A DNA stretch of 64,000 bases, taken from Butyricicoccus sp. (GTDB taxonomy: Bacteria > Bacillota > Clostridia > Oscillospirales > Butyricicoccaceae). The notes under the pieces are model-generated. The model made no database searches. It was given only the letters and a program-made list of their open reading frames with translations, and was not told the DNA's origin. Position 1 is the first letter of the stretch; each line of letters starts with the position of its first letter. Below are positions 53,541 to 62,856 of this stretch, piece after piece. The stretch spans positions 41,117 to 105,116 of the forward strand of contig JAGHIZ010000063.1 of NCBI GenBank assembly GCA_017886875.1. Reading direction: 5' to 3'. The translations under genes and the position numbers were made by a program.

Positions 53541-54722
53541 TTACATCTCCAAATCATCATCAAAATCATCTGCATCTATGGATACTGATTTACTAGCTGG
53601 TTTTGCAGGTTTGCTTGGTGGTGTAGCTTCTTCATCATCAGATTGAACACTAGCCTTAGATGCAGCTTTTTTTCCACCCTTTGAAAGCATTTCTCTACGT
53701 TCATTTTCGATTGCTTCAACAATTTTCTTGTGAAGTTCTTCTGCTTCTTCTGGGTGCTCTTTAAAATACAGTTTTGCATTATCTCTACCTTGACCAAGTC
53801 TGGTATCACCCATTGAGAACCATGCACCAGCTTTTTGTACTAAATCATATTTTACACCTAAATCGACAAGCTCACCTGTGAATGAAATGCCTTCACCGTA
53901 CATAATATCAAATTCGGCTTCTCTAAATGGTGGTGCAACTTTGTTTTTAACTATTTTACAACGTGTGCGACTGCCAAGCAGTTCGCCATTATTTTTAATA
54001 TGCTCAACTCTGCGAACATCAATTCTAACAGACGCATAGAACTTTAAAGCACGACCGCCAGTTGTAACTTCAGGGCTACCATAAATAACACCAACTTTTT
54101 CACGAAGTTGGTTAATAAAAATTGCAATACAGTTAGATTTTGCAATAGAGCCTGCAAGTTTTCTCATAGCTTGGCTCATCATACGAGCATGTAAGCCAAC
54201 AAATGAGTCACCCATATCGCCCTCAATTTCTGCACGAGGTACAAGAGCAGCTACTGAGTCAACTACTACAATATCAATAGCACCAGAGCGAACAAGGGCT
54301 TCAGCGATTTCTAAACCTTGTTCACCAGTATCAGGCTGTGAAACAAGTAAGCTATCAATATCTACACCTAATGCACGGGCATAAACAGGGTCAAGAGCAT
54401 GTTCAGCATCAATAAATGCAGCTTCACCGCCTAGTTTTTGAGCCTGTGCAATAGCATGAAGTGCAACAGTGGTCTTACCAGAGGACTCAGGCCCATAGAT
54501 TTCGATAATTCTGCCTTTTGGAAGTCCACCTATACCCAAAGCAGTATCAAGTCCAATAGAGCCTGTAGGTATATGTTCAATATTCATATTACTGTTTTGA
54601 CCAAGACGCATTACAGAGCCTTTACCAAAGTTTTTTTCAATAAGTCCAAGTGCTTGTTCAAGAGCTTTTTTCTTATCGGTTGCAGGGGCAACTCGTTCAG
54701 GTTGTTTCTTTTTATCTGCCAT
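53541..54722 (-). CDS. recA: Recombinase RecA
   Basis: This 393-residue recombinase has the full ATPase core: Walker [10 protein letters not shown], the [11 protein letters not shown] segment, and loop 2 [26 protein letters not shown]. It catalyses strand exchange and promotes LexA cleavage. The C-terminal tail is acidic and Ser/Ala/Lys rich ([19 protein letters not shown]), longer than usual. GGAGGT precedes the ATG. Confidence 0.98.
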   Translation of the reverse strand: MADKKKQPERVAPATDKKKALEQALGLIEKNFGKGSVMRLGQNSNMNIEHIPTGSIGLDTALGIGGLPKGRIIEIYGPESSGKTTVALHAIAQAQKLGGEAAFIDAEHALDPVYARALGVDIDSLLVSQPDTGEQGLEIAEALVRSGAIDIVVVDSVAALVPRAEIEGDMGDSFVGLHARMMSQAMRKLAGSIAKSNCIAIFINQLREKVGVIYGSPEVTTGGRALKFYASVRIDVRRVEHIKNNGELLGSRTRCKIVKNKVAPPFREAEFDIMYGEGISFTGELVDLGVKYDLVQKAGAWFSMGDTRLGQGRDNAKLYFKEHPEEAEELHKKIVEAIENERREMLSKGGKKAASKASVQSDDEEATPPSKPAKPASKSVSIDADDFDDDLEM

Positions 54723-54742
54723 GTCAAAAGACCTCCTATATC

Positions 54743-54772
54743 AAAAAAGGGGAGCGGTGCATAACCGCCCCC
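54743..54772 (-). terminator. Terminator-like hairpin in recA leader
   Basis: On the minus strand, GGGGGCGGT / ACCGCTCCCC (one bulge, loop TATGC) ends in TTTTTT. It lies 20 bp before recA and starts a few bases after the predicted start site of the recA promoter, so it is in the recA 5' leader as well as after prmC. Confidence 0.7.
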
Positions 54773-54781
54773 AGTGTCTAA

Positions 54782-54810
54782 ATGATAGCACAGGTTAAAT
54801 TTATTTGCAA
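54782..54810 (-). promoter_or_regulatory. Promoter of recA-recX
   Basis: On the minus strand: TTGCAA, 17 bp, TATCAT. It is placed just downstream of a LexA-like box and just upstream of the leader hairpin. Confidence 0.55.
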
Positions 54811-54819
54811 TAAAATATA

Positions 54820-54833
54820 CGAAAATTTGTTCG
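54820..54833. promoter_or_regulatory. LexA (SOS) box-like site
   Basis: CGAAAATTTGTTCG on the plus strand differs at one half-site base from the Gram-positive CGAAC-N4-GTTCG consensus. It lies next to the -35 of the recA promoter, where SOS boxes usually lie. Confidence 0.7.
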
Positions 54834-54853
54834 AAAAAACTTATGCCAAAAAA

Positions 54854-55717
54854 TTATATATTTTTAGCTTTTATAACAACTATACGCTGAATGCCTGATA
54901 AATCCTCTGCTACAAAAATATCACTCATACCAAGGTTTTTAAAAATGTTTGCTACATCACTTGCCTGTTTATAACCACATTCAAAGTACATTCTTCCGCC
55001 TTTATTCATCATTTTAACCCAGTTTTTAGCGATATTTCGGTAAAACTCAAGCCCATCTGTACCACCAAACAGAGCTAAATGTGGCTCATAATCATAAACA
55101 CTTTTATCAAGCTCTTTCATCTCGTCTGTTGTTATATATGGAGGATTGCAAAGCATTATATCAAATTTACCAAGATGTTCATTTGGTTTTTCAAGTGCAT
55201 TACCTATAGATGTAGAGTATCTATTTATAACCCCAAGTCGTCTGGCATTTTCACGTGAAACAGCAAGAGCATCTTCAGAAATATCAACTGCTACAACTCT
55301 TGCATTAGGTACTTGAGCTGCAAGAGCCAAACCAATACAACCTGAACCGCAACATACATCTATAACTTTTGGATTTTCAAGAGTTTTTGCATCTTCTATA
55401 GCAAGTTCACAAAGTGTTTCGGTATCTGAACGGGGAATAAGTACATTTTTATTAACTATAAATGTATATCCATAAAAATCCCATTCACCTAAAATATATG
55501 CAAGTGGTTCATTATTAAGCCTGCGGTTTGTCATTTGGCGGGCCTTTTCAACAGTATTATCATCTAAATAGCAATAAGCCCAGTTTGCAGTCATACGTTT
55601 ATCAGTTTTAGTAACAAAAGCTGTAAGTTCTCTCGCTTCAAGCTCTGCCATGGAAATATTAGCTGCTCGAAACTTTTTTCTTATTTCCATATATAGCTCA
55701 TTTATAGTAATACTCAT
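54854..55717 (-). CDS. prmC: Peptide chain release factor N5-glutamine methyltransferase
   Basis: This 287-residue enzyme methylates the GGQ Gln of RF1/RF2. It has an N-terminal helical domain, VLIPRSDTETL, VIDVCCGSGCIGLALA (SAM binding) and the catalytic NPPY in LCNPPYITTDE. It lies 24 bp after yqhQ on the same strand, a common Firmicutes pairing. Confidence 0.94.
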   Translation of the reverse strand: MSITINELYMEIRKKFRAANISMAELEARELTAFVTKTDKRMTANWAYCYLDDNTVEKARQMTNRRLNNEPLAYILGEWDFYGYTFIVNKNVLIPRSDTETLCELAIEDAKTLENPKVIDVCCGSGCIGLALAAQVPNARVVAVDISEDALAVSRENARRLGVINRYSTSIGNALEKPNEHLGKFDIMLCNPPYITTDEMKELDKSVYDYEPHLALFGGTDGLEFYRNIAKNWVKMMNKGGRMYFECGYKQASDVANIFKNLGMSDIFVAEDLSGIQRIVVIKAKNI

Positions 55718-55741
55718 TAAAATGTCAGTCCTTTTCCCTTA

Positions 55742-56704
55742 TTACCAGTTATCACTGTTATCATCTGGAATAACTCGTTTCATGCCCTCAATAGCAACTT
55801 CTATCATACTGTCATCTGGCTCAAAAACGGTTAAATGCTGTATCATTAGCCCCGGCCAACGTAAAATTCGACAGATTATATTGTTATGTCTGCCTGCATA
55901 TCTGTTAAACTCATAAGATATACCCACAACAAATGGGAGTAAAATTAAATGGGTTAAAGCCCTTAAAAAAGGATTTGTAACTTCAACGATAGAAAACACA
56001 ACACATGAAACAAGAGTTGCAACTATAATAAGCACAAATAAAAAGCTTGTTCCACAACGAGGGTGAAAACGTGGCATTTTACGAACATTTTCAACTGTGA
56101 GAGGAAGTTCAGCCTCATAACAGAAGATAGTTTTATGTTCAGCTCCATGATATCTAAAAGTGCGTTCAATATCCTTCATATGTGAAATTGTCCACATAAA
56201 GATAAGAAAAATAGCAATTCTAATCAAGCTTTCAGTTAAATTTCTTACAAAAATAGGTGCACTTTCTGGAAGTAGTCCGCCAATAAATGAAGGAAAAAGC
56301 ATAAATAAACAAACAGGGATAATTATACCTATAAGCATTGCAAAGTTCATTATAAGCTTTTCAAGCTTTTCACTTCCGAGCTTATTTTCAAGCCATGCTT
56401 CAAAGCGTGACGGTTTTTCATCTTCTTCAGTTTCAAAGAAAGATGAAGAATATTCAATATCATCTAAACCGTCCTTTAGTGCAGTGAAAAGGGAAGTAGC
56501 ACCACGCAAAATCGGTAGCTTTAATATAGGGTATTTATTTGCAGGATTGTTTGTATCACGTTCTTTTATAGAGAGTTTACCGTTTTGTTTTCTAACAACT
56601 ACACAGGTGCGTTTTGGTCCTTTCATTGTTATGCCCTCAATTATTGCCTGCCCACCGATTGTAGTTTTTCTTTTACATATGGGCATTTCAGTTTGATTTA
56701 TCAT
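55742..56704 (-). CDS. yqhQ: DUF1385 membrane protein (YqhQ)
   Basis: This 320-residue protein has IGGQAIIEGITMKGP at the start, FRYHGAEHKTIFCYEA and FHPRCGTSFLF in the middle, and five or six helices, all standard for DUF1385. Function unknown. It begins three bases after the sensor-kinase stop, with a GAGGAG site inside that gene. Confidence 0.92.
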   Translation of the reverse strand: MINQTEMPICKRKTTIGGQAIIEGITMKGPKRTCVVVRKQNGKLSIKERDTNNPANKYPILKLPILRGATSLFTALKDGLDDIEYSSSFFETEEDEKPSRFEAWLENKLGSEKLEKLIMNFAMLIGIIIPVCLFMLFPSFIGGLLPESAPIFVRNLTESLIRIAIFLIFMWTISHMKDIERTFRYHGAEHKTIFCYEAELPLTVENVRKMPRFHPRCGTSFLFVLIIVATLVSCVVFSIVEVTNPFLRALTHLILLPFVVGISYEFNRYAGRHNNIICRILRWPGLMIQHLTVFEPDDSMIEVAIEGMKRVIPDDNSDNW

Positions 56705-56707
56705 GAG

Positions 56708-58228
56708 TTAATTCTCCTCTTTGGTGACAATTTCAGGTTCAATTTCAGGGTCTATTGCAGGAATTTTAATATAAACTGCTGTTCCTGAACCTACTCTGCT
56801 TGTTATATCAAGTGAGCCATTGTGCATTTTTACAATTTCATCTGTTACAGCTAGACCAATACCACTTCCACGTTGTTTTGACGAGCCTTTATAAAATTTT
56901 TCTTTAACAAATGGAAGTTCGGCTTCAGGAATGCCATTACCCCAATCTCGTACACATGTAACAATGGTGTTTTCTTGTCTATATAGCGAAATTTCAATTT
57001 TTCCGCCAGACATACCATATTTTGCAGCGTTATCTATTATATTTAAAAATACCTGCTTCATACGATGTTTATCACCAGAAACAATATAACTATCAGGTTC
57101 TTTTTTATAATGAAGTGTCATACCTGAGCTTTGAAGTAAGTTTTCATACATATATATAGCTTCATAAAGTTCTTTAGACAAGTCAAAAATTTCAATATTA
57201 AGTGTCATTCTGCCCGACTCCATGCGGGCAAAATCCAAAAGTTCTTCAACCATCTGTGTAAGTCTGCGGCTTTCTTTTTGAATTATATCAAGCCCCATCA
57301 TAACATCTTCTGGATTTTGTGCACCCATTGAAGTTAATGTTTCACTCCAACCAGCAATAGCTGTAAGAGGTGTTCTAAGTTCATGGGATACAGATGATAT
57401 AAATTCATTTTTTATTCTTTCAGCTTTAGCGATTTCATCAGACATATTGTTTATTGAGTCGCAAAGCTGACCTATTTCATCATCATATGTTTTATGAAGT
57501 CTCATACCATATTGACCAGCTGCAATTTCTTTTGCAACTTCATTTATTCTTGTGACTGGTATTAAAATTGAGCGAATAAAATAGCTATTTGATGCAATAA
57601 CCAGAATTAAAAACAGCAAACATGCTGCAATAGATGCTAAAATAACTATTGTTATTTGTTTTTCAGCGGTTTCAAGAGAGGAAATCATGCGTACAGCCCC
57701 TATAAGTTCACCACGGGCTGAATAAATAGGCTCGCTAAGGCTCATTATACGTTCTCCAGTCATAGGGTCATCACCAGACCAACTGCAAACGGTATTTTCC
57801 CATAAAGCTCTATCTGCATCATCAGTAGAAGGGATTGAGTCGGCTGTAAGCTCAGAAGTTGATAAAATTATCCTACCTGATGTATCTATAAATTGCAGTT
57901 CGACCTTGTCTTTATCTTCATAACTTAGGGCATATTGTCTGATACCACTTAAATATTGGTCATATGTGCTTGTGAAATTATCTCTTATGGAAGATACTGT
58001 GCTATGAACTCGGTTTTTTAAATTGTCTCTTATAGAAGAATAATAATAACTTGATATACCTACAGATACAAATATAATTATAACAGCAAGTATAACAACA
58101 ACAAAGCTAAGTGAATTTACAAGCCATCTACCTTTAAGACCACCTGGGGCATGTTGTACACGGATTTCTTTTTGCTGAGGCTTTTTGTTGTTAGATGGTG
58201 GATTTATTGGTGTTAAACGATATTTCAT
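56708..58228 (-). CDS. Sensor histidine kinase (HAMP, PhoR/ResE-like)
   Basis: This 506-residue kinase has two membrane helices around an extracellular segment of about 120 residues, a HAMP domain, then HisKA with phospho-acceptor His282 (SVSHELRTP) and the ATPase boxes NIIDNAAKYG, DWGNGIP and GSGIGLA. It overlaps the regulator gene by four bases (ATGA). With the downstream yqhQ-prmC and upstream lipoprotein genes it belongs to one minus-strand run. Confidence 0.93.
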   Translation of the reverse strand: MKYRLTPINPPSNNKKPQQKEIRVQHAPGGLKGRWLVNSLSFVVVILAVIIIFVSVGISSYYYSSIRDNLKNRVHSTVSSIRDNFTSTYDQYLSGIRQYALSYEDKDKVELQFIDTSGRIILSTSELTADSIPSTDDADRALWENTVCSWSGDDPMTGERIMSLSEPIYSARGELIGAVRMISSLETAEKQITIVILASIAACLLFLILVIASNSYFIRSILIPVTRINEVAKEIAAGQYGMRLHKTYDDEIGQLCDSINNMSDEIAKAERIKNEFISSVSHELRTPLTAIAGWSETLTSMGAQNPEDVMMGLDIIQKESRRLTQMVEELLDFARMESGRMTLNIEIFDLSKELYEAIYMYENLLQSSGMTLHYKKEPDSYIVSGDKHRMKQVFLNIIDNAAKYGMSGGKIEISLYRQENTIVTCVRDWGNGIPEAELPFVKEKFYKGSSKQRGSGIGLAVTDEIVKMHNGSLDITSRVGSGTAVYIKIPAIDPEIEPEIVTKEEN

Positions 58229-58914
58229 GATTGCCACATATACCCATATCCACGAACAGTTGTTATATATTGTGGGTTTGCAGGGTCGTCCTCTATTTTT
58301 AGTCTTAATCTTCTTATATTTACATCGACAATTTTAAGTTCACCAACATAATGATGTCCCCAAACCATTTCAAGAATATCATCTCTTGAAAGTGCTTTGC
58401 CTATATTTTGAATAAATGTTCGGAGTATTCCATACTCTATCTGTGTTAATTCTATTTTAACCCCATTTTTTTGCACTTCTCTAGCTCTTAAATTTAGTTT
58501 AAATGGACCTGATTTTATTGTTTCATCATCAGCAAAAGGATTACCTGCAACACGTCTAAATAGTGCGTCAACTCTTGCAACAAGTTCAACTACGGAAAAT
58601 GGTTTTGTTACATAATCATCTGCACCTGTCATAAGACCTGTAACCTTGTCGGCTTCTTGTGTTCTTGCAGTAAGCATTATTATACCTGCTGCATAGCCTT
58701 GTGTGCGAAGTGCTCGACAAACTTCATAGCCATCTATGCCAGGGAGCATTACATCTAGAATTGCCACAGCTATATCGCTATTCTGTTGATATAAATCAAT
58801 TGCAAGTTCACCAGAATTTGCTTCTATTACTTCATATCCGCCTCTTTTTAGATTTAGGACAATAAAACTTCTAATGCTATCTTCATCTTCTAATACTAAA
58901 ACTTTTCGTTTCAT
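58225..58914 (-). CDS. OmpR-family response regulator
   Basis: This 229-residue regulator has a receiver with Asp54 as phospho-acceptor (AILDVMLPGIDGYE) and an OmpR/PhoB winged helix (EIEYGILRTF to TTVRGYGYMW). It works with the adjacent kinase. The upstream neighbour is a lipoprotein that may be sensed or regulated by the pair. Confidence 0.94.
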   Translation of the reverse strand: MKRKVLVLEDEDSIRSFIVLNLKRGGYEVIEANSGELAIDLYQQNSDIAVAILDVMLPGIDGYEVCRALRTQGYAAGIIMLTARTQEADKVTGLMTGADDYVTKPFSVVELVARVDALFRRVAGNPFADDETIKSGPFKLNLRAREVQKNGVKIELTQIEYGILRTFIQNIGKALSRDDILEMVWGHHYVGELKIVDVNIRRLRLKIEDDPANPQYITTVRGYGYMWQS

Positions 58915-58935
58915 TTAATATGCTCCTTATTAATT

Positions 58936-60279
58936 TTAATTGTTCCACGATTGTGAAATGATTGAAAAACGTTCTTTTATTTGTTCATAACTCAATTTAA
59001 GCAGGCTATTTGCTGCATTTTCAGGAATAGAAACAGTATATATTTCGGTTGTTGTGCGAGCAAGCTCAACCATAAGGTCTTGAGAGGCATAATAATTTCT
59101 CATATCACCTGTTAATCTGTGAATTGTTAAAAGCTCTGTAGATTGTCCATTGGAATTAAGCTCTAAAAATGTTGTTTTAGTTTCATTTTCATCTGTGGAT
59201 TTAACAACTGTCACATTTCCACGCCAAGCATCAGAAATCATAAATTGCCAATTTTCTGATACATTTTGATATGTTGTGCATACTCTTACAGGTGCATCAC
59301 CTGAGCTAAATGCATACCAATCAAGCATATAAGCAGCATCTGATGATGACTGTGAACTAGATTGATTTTGTGTGCTAGGTGTTAAAGGCATTAATAAAGC
59401 AAGTGGAACTTCTGTAACTTGGTCATTATTTACATCGCTTGATGGCACAGAAACAGGTCTGTATGTGCTATGTTTCATACCATCTTCACTTTCAAGAGTT
59501 ATATTTCTAAAACCTTCATCATCATAAACGAAAATATCGGTCATAAGTCCTGAGCTAAGCTCTAATTTACTTTCAACAAAAATAGCAGATTGGTAGCCTC
59601 TTAACAAGCCTTTTTTTAGGCTTACTATGTTTTGTGTTTCTGGTGAAAGTATAGCTTCACCTTTTAAAGTTAACTTGTTATCTTCTTTAACATAAAGTTG
59701 AGCAATTCTTCTGTTGGTTTCATCTTTAGTAAATAAGATTAAATCATCAGTTCCATTGTTATCTAGGTCTGATGTTATAAATGATTGATATGTTGTTTCA
59801 AGTAAAGTTATAAGCTTTTCATTTGAAAATGCACAAACGGTCATAGCAGATGTAGAGTCATCGCCGCTAAGTTTCCAAGAGATAAGAATACCTTTTTGAC
59901 CATCAGGTGATAAAGTTGGATATGATACAGAAGTGATTTGTGCAGCGGTTGCTGAAACACTTCCAACAGATATATATTCTTCGTTTTCACGTTGAAATAC
60001 ATAAATATGAAATTTATCAGGATTTTTAGCTTCACAGAAAAATGCAACTGCTTCATCTTCACCATCTAAATTTAAATCCATAAGCTGAACAGTATTTCTG
60101 TTTTCTCCCGCTTGTGGAGATACTGCTATCGCTCCTCGAGATGTTATATTGCTTATTTGTTTTTGTAATGATTCATAAGTTGCACTTGGTTTAGGGGGCT
60201 TTAAAAGCTCATCACCTGATTTAAATGTACAGCCACTTAGTAAAGTAAGGCAGGCGATAAACAAAAATAATCTTTTCAT
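58936..60279 (-). CDS. Lipoprotein with VCBS/FG-GAP-like repeats
   Basis: This 447-residue protein has a lipoprotein signal (LLSGC) and at least three FG-GAP/VCBS-like calcium loops: DLNLDGEDEA near 70, DLDNNGTDDL near 170 and DVNNDQVTEV near 280. These suggest a beta-propeller on the outer face. It precedes the two-component genes by 21 bp and is probably first in that operon. Function unknown. Confidence 0.8.
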   Translation of the reverse strand: MKRLFLFIACLTLLSGCTFKSGDELLKPPKPSATYESLQKQISNITSRGAIAVSPQAGENRNTVQLMDLNLDGEDEAVAFFCEAKNPDKFHIYVFQRENEEYISVGSVSATAAQITSVSYPTLSPDGQKGILISWKLSGDDSTSAMTVCAFSNEKLITLLETTYQSFITSDLDNNGTDDLILFTKDETNRRIAQLYVKEDNKLTLKGEAILSPETQNIVSLKKGLLRGYQSAIFVESKLELSSGLMTDIFVYDDEGFRNITLESEDGMKHSTYRPVSVPSSDVNNDQVTEVPLALLMPLTPSTQNQSSSQSSSDAAYMLDWYAFSSGDAPVRVCTTYQNVSENWQFMISDAWRGNVTVVKSTDENETKTTFLELNSNGQSTELLTIHRLTGDMRNYYASQDLMVELARTTTEIYTVSIPENAANSLLKLSYEQIKERFSIISQSWNN

Positions 60280-60395
60280 AATTTGTAATTTTCCTTAAAA
60301 AGATTTGATATGCTATTATTTATTTTAACACATGAAGTAAATACTGCATAGAAGGTTTTAGTTACAATGTATTTTTATTTTAACTAAAATGACGA

Positions 60396-60425
60396 TTGAA
60401 TATAATAAAAATGCTATGTTATAAT
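60396..60425 (+). promoter_or_regulatory. Promoter of the DUF554 gene
   Basis: TTGAAT, 18 bp, TATAAT, 34 bp before the ATG. Confidence 0.6.
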
Positions 60426-60459
60426 GTACAAATGCATAATAAGGAAAAGGAAATAGCAT

Positions 60460-61137
60460 ATGATTGGTACAATGTTTAATATATGCACAATAGTAGCGGG
60501 TTGTGCAATAGGTGGTACATTAAAAAAAGGAATAAGAGAAGATTGTCAAAATGCAATGATGAATGCTATGGGTTTGGCAGCAGTTGCACTTGGAATAAAT
60601 ACTGTGGCTAGTAATATGCCTAAAAGCGAATTCCCAGTGCTTTTTATTATGAGCCTTGGAATAGGTTCTGTTATAGGTACAATGTTAAATCTTGATGAGC
60701 GTTTTCAAAGCATAGCAAATAGAAATTCAAAATCTAAACTTGGAAAAGGGCTTTCTACAGCGTTTTTATTGTTTTGTATAGGTACGCTTGCCATTTTAGG
60801 CCCAATTCGTAGTGCCTTATATGGTGACCATACATTTTTATTTACTAATGCAACGCTTGATTTTATAACTTCTATTGCACTTGCTGCAACATATGGTTAT
60901 GGTATTATGTTGATAGCTCCAGTGGTTTTGGTTTGGCAAGGTAGTATTTATCTTTGTGCAGGATTTTTACAAAATTTCTTGCAAGATTCTCTAATGACTG
61001 AGATTTCTATTATAGGTGGTATTTTAATTGCAGCCTCTGGAATTTCTATTTTACAAATAAAAGATTTTAAAACTATGAATATGCTTCCTGCTTTGCTCGT
61101 TCCGCCTGTTTGGTTTATTATAAAAATGTTTATATAA
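60460..61137 (+). CDS. DUF554 membrane protein (YdfK/YqgA-like)
   Basis: This 225-residue protein has six to seven helices and starts MIGTMFNICTIVAGCAIGG, followed by MNAMGLAAVALGINT, GIGSVIGTMLNLDER and FCIGTLAILGPI, typical of DUF554. Its role is unknown. AAGGAAAAGG precedes the ATG, and a hairpin terminator follows. Confidence 0.93.
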   Translation: MIGTMFNICTIVAGCAIGGTLKKGIREDCQNAMMNAMGLAAVALGINTVASNMPKSEFPVLFIMSLGIGSVIGTMLNLDERFQSIANRNSKSKLGKGLSTAFLLFCIGTLAILGPIRSALYGDHTFLFTNATLDFITSIALAATYGYGIMLIAPVVLVWQGSIYLCAGFLQNFLQDSLMTEISIIGGILIAASGISILQIKDFKTMNMLPALLVPPVWFIIKMFI

Positions 61138-61140
61138 CAA

Positions 61141-61178
61141 AAAATAGCTGTTTTCTATAAAAAGAAAACAGCTATTTT
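61141..61178. terminator. Bidirectional terminator
   Basis: A 16-bp perfect stem starting AAAATAGCTG, with a six-base loop and A/T flanks, between convergent genes. Confidence 0.92.
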
Positions 61179-61179
61179 G

Positions 61180-62088
61180 TTAAATCTCTCCACATTGTAT
61201 TGCAGCAATAGAGTCTTCAATGCTGCGGTGACCTAGTGAAATTGCTCCCATTTCTTCAGCTCGTCTGCCTACTTCATATTTATGTAAATCAACTTCACCT
61301 TCAAGACATTGTGTGGTTATATATACCTTTGTACCGCTTGATATAAGTTTTTGAACAACTTTTTCCAAACGTACAGGTATGCCACCAGCACCATATGCTC
61401 TTAAAATAACTTTATCATACTTGCTTAAAAAATCAAAAATGCTAGGGTCTAAGTCGGGTACAATAGGTAAAACAACAAAGCTAGATTTAACTATATCCAC
61501 AAACTCTGGTTCACCACCACGAAGAGGAGGAATATTAAATTTTACAGTTCCGTTTTCACTTACAGTGCCAATAAGTGGTGCGTTTATTGACCTAAATGGA
61601 GTCATACTTTCTGTATTTGCTTTGAATACATGATTTCCTCTTATGACTTGACCATGTAATACCGCAGCAACGCCTGTCCAGCCCGCACATGCAACTCTAA
61701 AAGAGTCTAAAAGGTTACGCTCGGCATCAGATTCTTCAACACCAATAGGCTTTTGTGCACCTGTGATAATAACTGGTTTGTTTAAATTCTTTAGCATATG
61801 ATATAGAAGGGCTGAAGTATATGCCAAAGAATCTGTTCCATGTGCCACAACAAAACCATCATATCTATCATAGTTTTGCCATATAAGTGTTGCAATCTGT
61901 TTTCTTTGTGCTGTTGTTATATCAGTTGAATCTACACTAAATGGATTATCTACAAAAACTCGGCAGATTTTTCGTATTTCAGGTAAAAATTCTAAAAGCT
62001 GCTCGCCTGTAAGTGATGGTGCTAAACCTCGACCAGTTTCACGACAAGCAAGAGTTCCGCCTGTTGCTATCAAAAGTATATGTTTCAT
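61180..62088 (-). CDS. ansA: L-asparaginase
   Basis: This 302-residue enzyme has both catalytic motifs: ATGGTLACRET with the nucleophile Thr in the first strand and VVAHGTDSLAYTSALL in the second. It has no signal peptide, so it is probably the cytoplasmic type I enzyme. It is a single gene. Confidence 0.93.
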   Translation of the reverse strand: MKHILLIATGGTLACRETGRGLAPSLTGEQLLEFLPEIRKICRVFVDNPFSVDSTDITTAQRKQIATLIWQNYDRYDGFVVAHGTDSLAYTSALLYHMLKNLNKPVIITGAQKPIGVEESDAERNLLDSFRVACAGWTGVAAVLHGQVIRGNHVFKANTESMTPFRSINAPLIGTVSENGTVKFNIPPLRGGEPEFVDIVKSSFVVLPIVPDLDPSIFDFLSKYDKVILRAYGAGGIPVRLEKVVQKLISSGTKVYITTQCLEGEVDLHKYEVGRRAEEMGAISLGHRSIEDSIAAIQCGEI

Positions 62089-62210
62089 ATTGATTAAACC
62101 CTCATCTCTATAAAATTACACTCATACACCAAAATTATATCAGAATTTTTTTAAAATTAAAAGCGTGAAAAATATAGAAAAATAATCGTTTTTTTGTACA
62201 TATAATATTG

Positions 62211-62239
62211 TTGACTATATGATGTATAAGTGCTATTAT
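62211..62239 (+). promoter_or_regulatory. Promoter of the gene-free region
   Basis: TTGACT, an exact 17-bp spacer and TATTAT, with no gene for over 600 bp downstream. Confidence 0.65.
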
Positions 62240-62245
62240 AATGCC

Positions 62246-62804
62246 ACAGAAAGAAATACCGAGTAAGCGGGGTGGTAATAAATAGATTGCCTCGATTATT
62301 TAAATATTTCATATGAAAGGAAGTGAGTCCGATGGGCATAGAAGAGTCTTGTTTTCAGCCGCAGGCTCACTGTATGTACTGGTAAATTGTTAGTCAGCTA
62401 TATCCTCTAATTCTGACTCTGGTTAGCCGATGGGCATACCGATGGGTATGGGGCAGATGATATGTGGAGTGCTGGTAAATATAAGTCTTTTCTGATTTAA
62501 CCAGTGCATCACAGAAACTGCGTTGCTGAAACTTTGAATGGATTGCTATTATATAATTTCGTTTTTATGTAGGAAAACGAACGCTGCTCTGGTACAGCGT
62601 ACAGCCAGTTTATTTACATAGATTAAATTAAATGTGTGATTGCGGATATTTAATTGCATCTTGTAATGTGGTTAGTTTTATACTTACAAGTGCAGATTAG
62701 TTAACTATAATCAGCATAGTTATTCTTTTTAGATAAAAAATGGCTACAAAACTACATATCCTGAATTTTATTAAAGGGCTTTGTGTGGGTTGCAAAGCCC
62801 TTTT
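62246..62804 (+). ncRNA. Candidate large structured noncoding RNA
   Basis: This 560-nt stretch starts just after a good promoter and ends with an intrinsic terminator. It holds no convincing long ORF. It can form several local stems: GTGAGTC / GGCTCAC (62323/62364), AGTCAG / CTGACT (62392/62413), CATACC / GGTATG (62435/62445), CTGGTAAAT / ATTTAACCAG (62472/62495), TTCGTTTTT / GGAAAACGAA (62558/62572) and ACGCTG / CAGCGT (62581/62595). CCGATGGGCATA occurs twice (62329, 62427) and a third, CCGATGGGTAT, at 62439. A 17-codon ORF with a good AAAGGAAGTGA site (62332-62385) could also be translated. No known riboswitch signature was recognised. Confidence 0.5.
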
Positions 62805-62806
62805 TC
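62773..62806 (+). terminator. Terminator of the gene-free transcription unit
   Basis: The stem AAAGGGCTTT / AAAGCCCTTT is followed by TTCTATG. Confidence 0.8.
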
Positions 62807-62856
62807 TATGCTATAATATCGCTTGTATATATTTTAATTTAAGGATAATTTTTACT

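Noticed and set aside
62256..62290. T-box-like GGGGTGGTAAT segment
   Set aside because: It lacks the ACCGCG continuation, a specifier stem and an aminoacyl-tRNA gene downstream.
62157..62339. Minus-strand 60-codon ORF in the gene-free region
   Set aside because: It has no ribosome binding site, runs through the plus-strand promoter, and has a Tyr/Phe-rich random composition.
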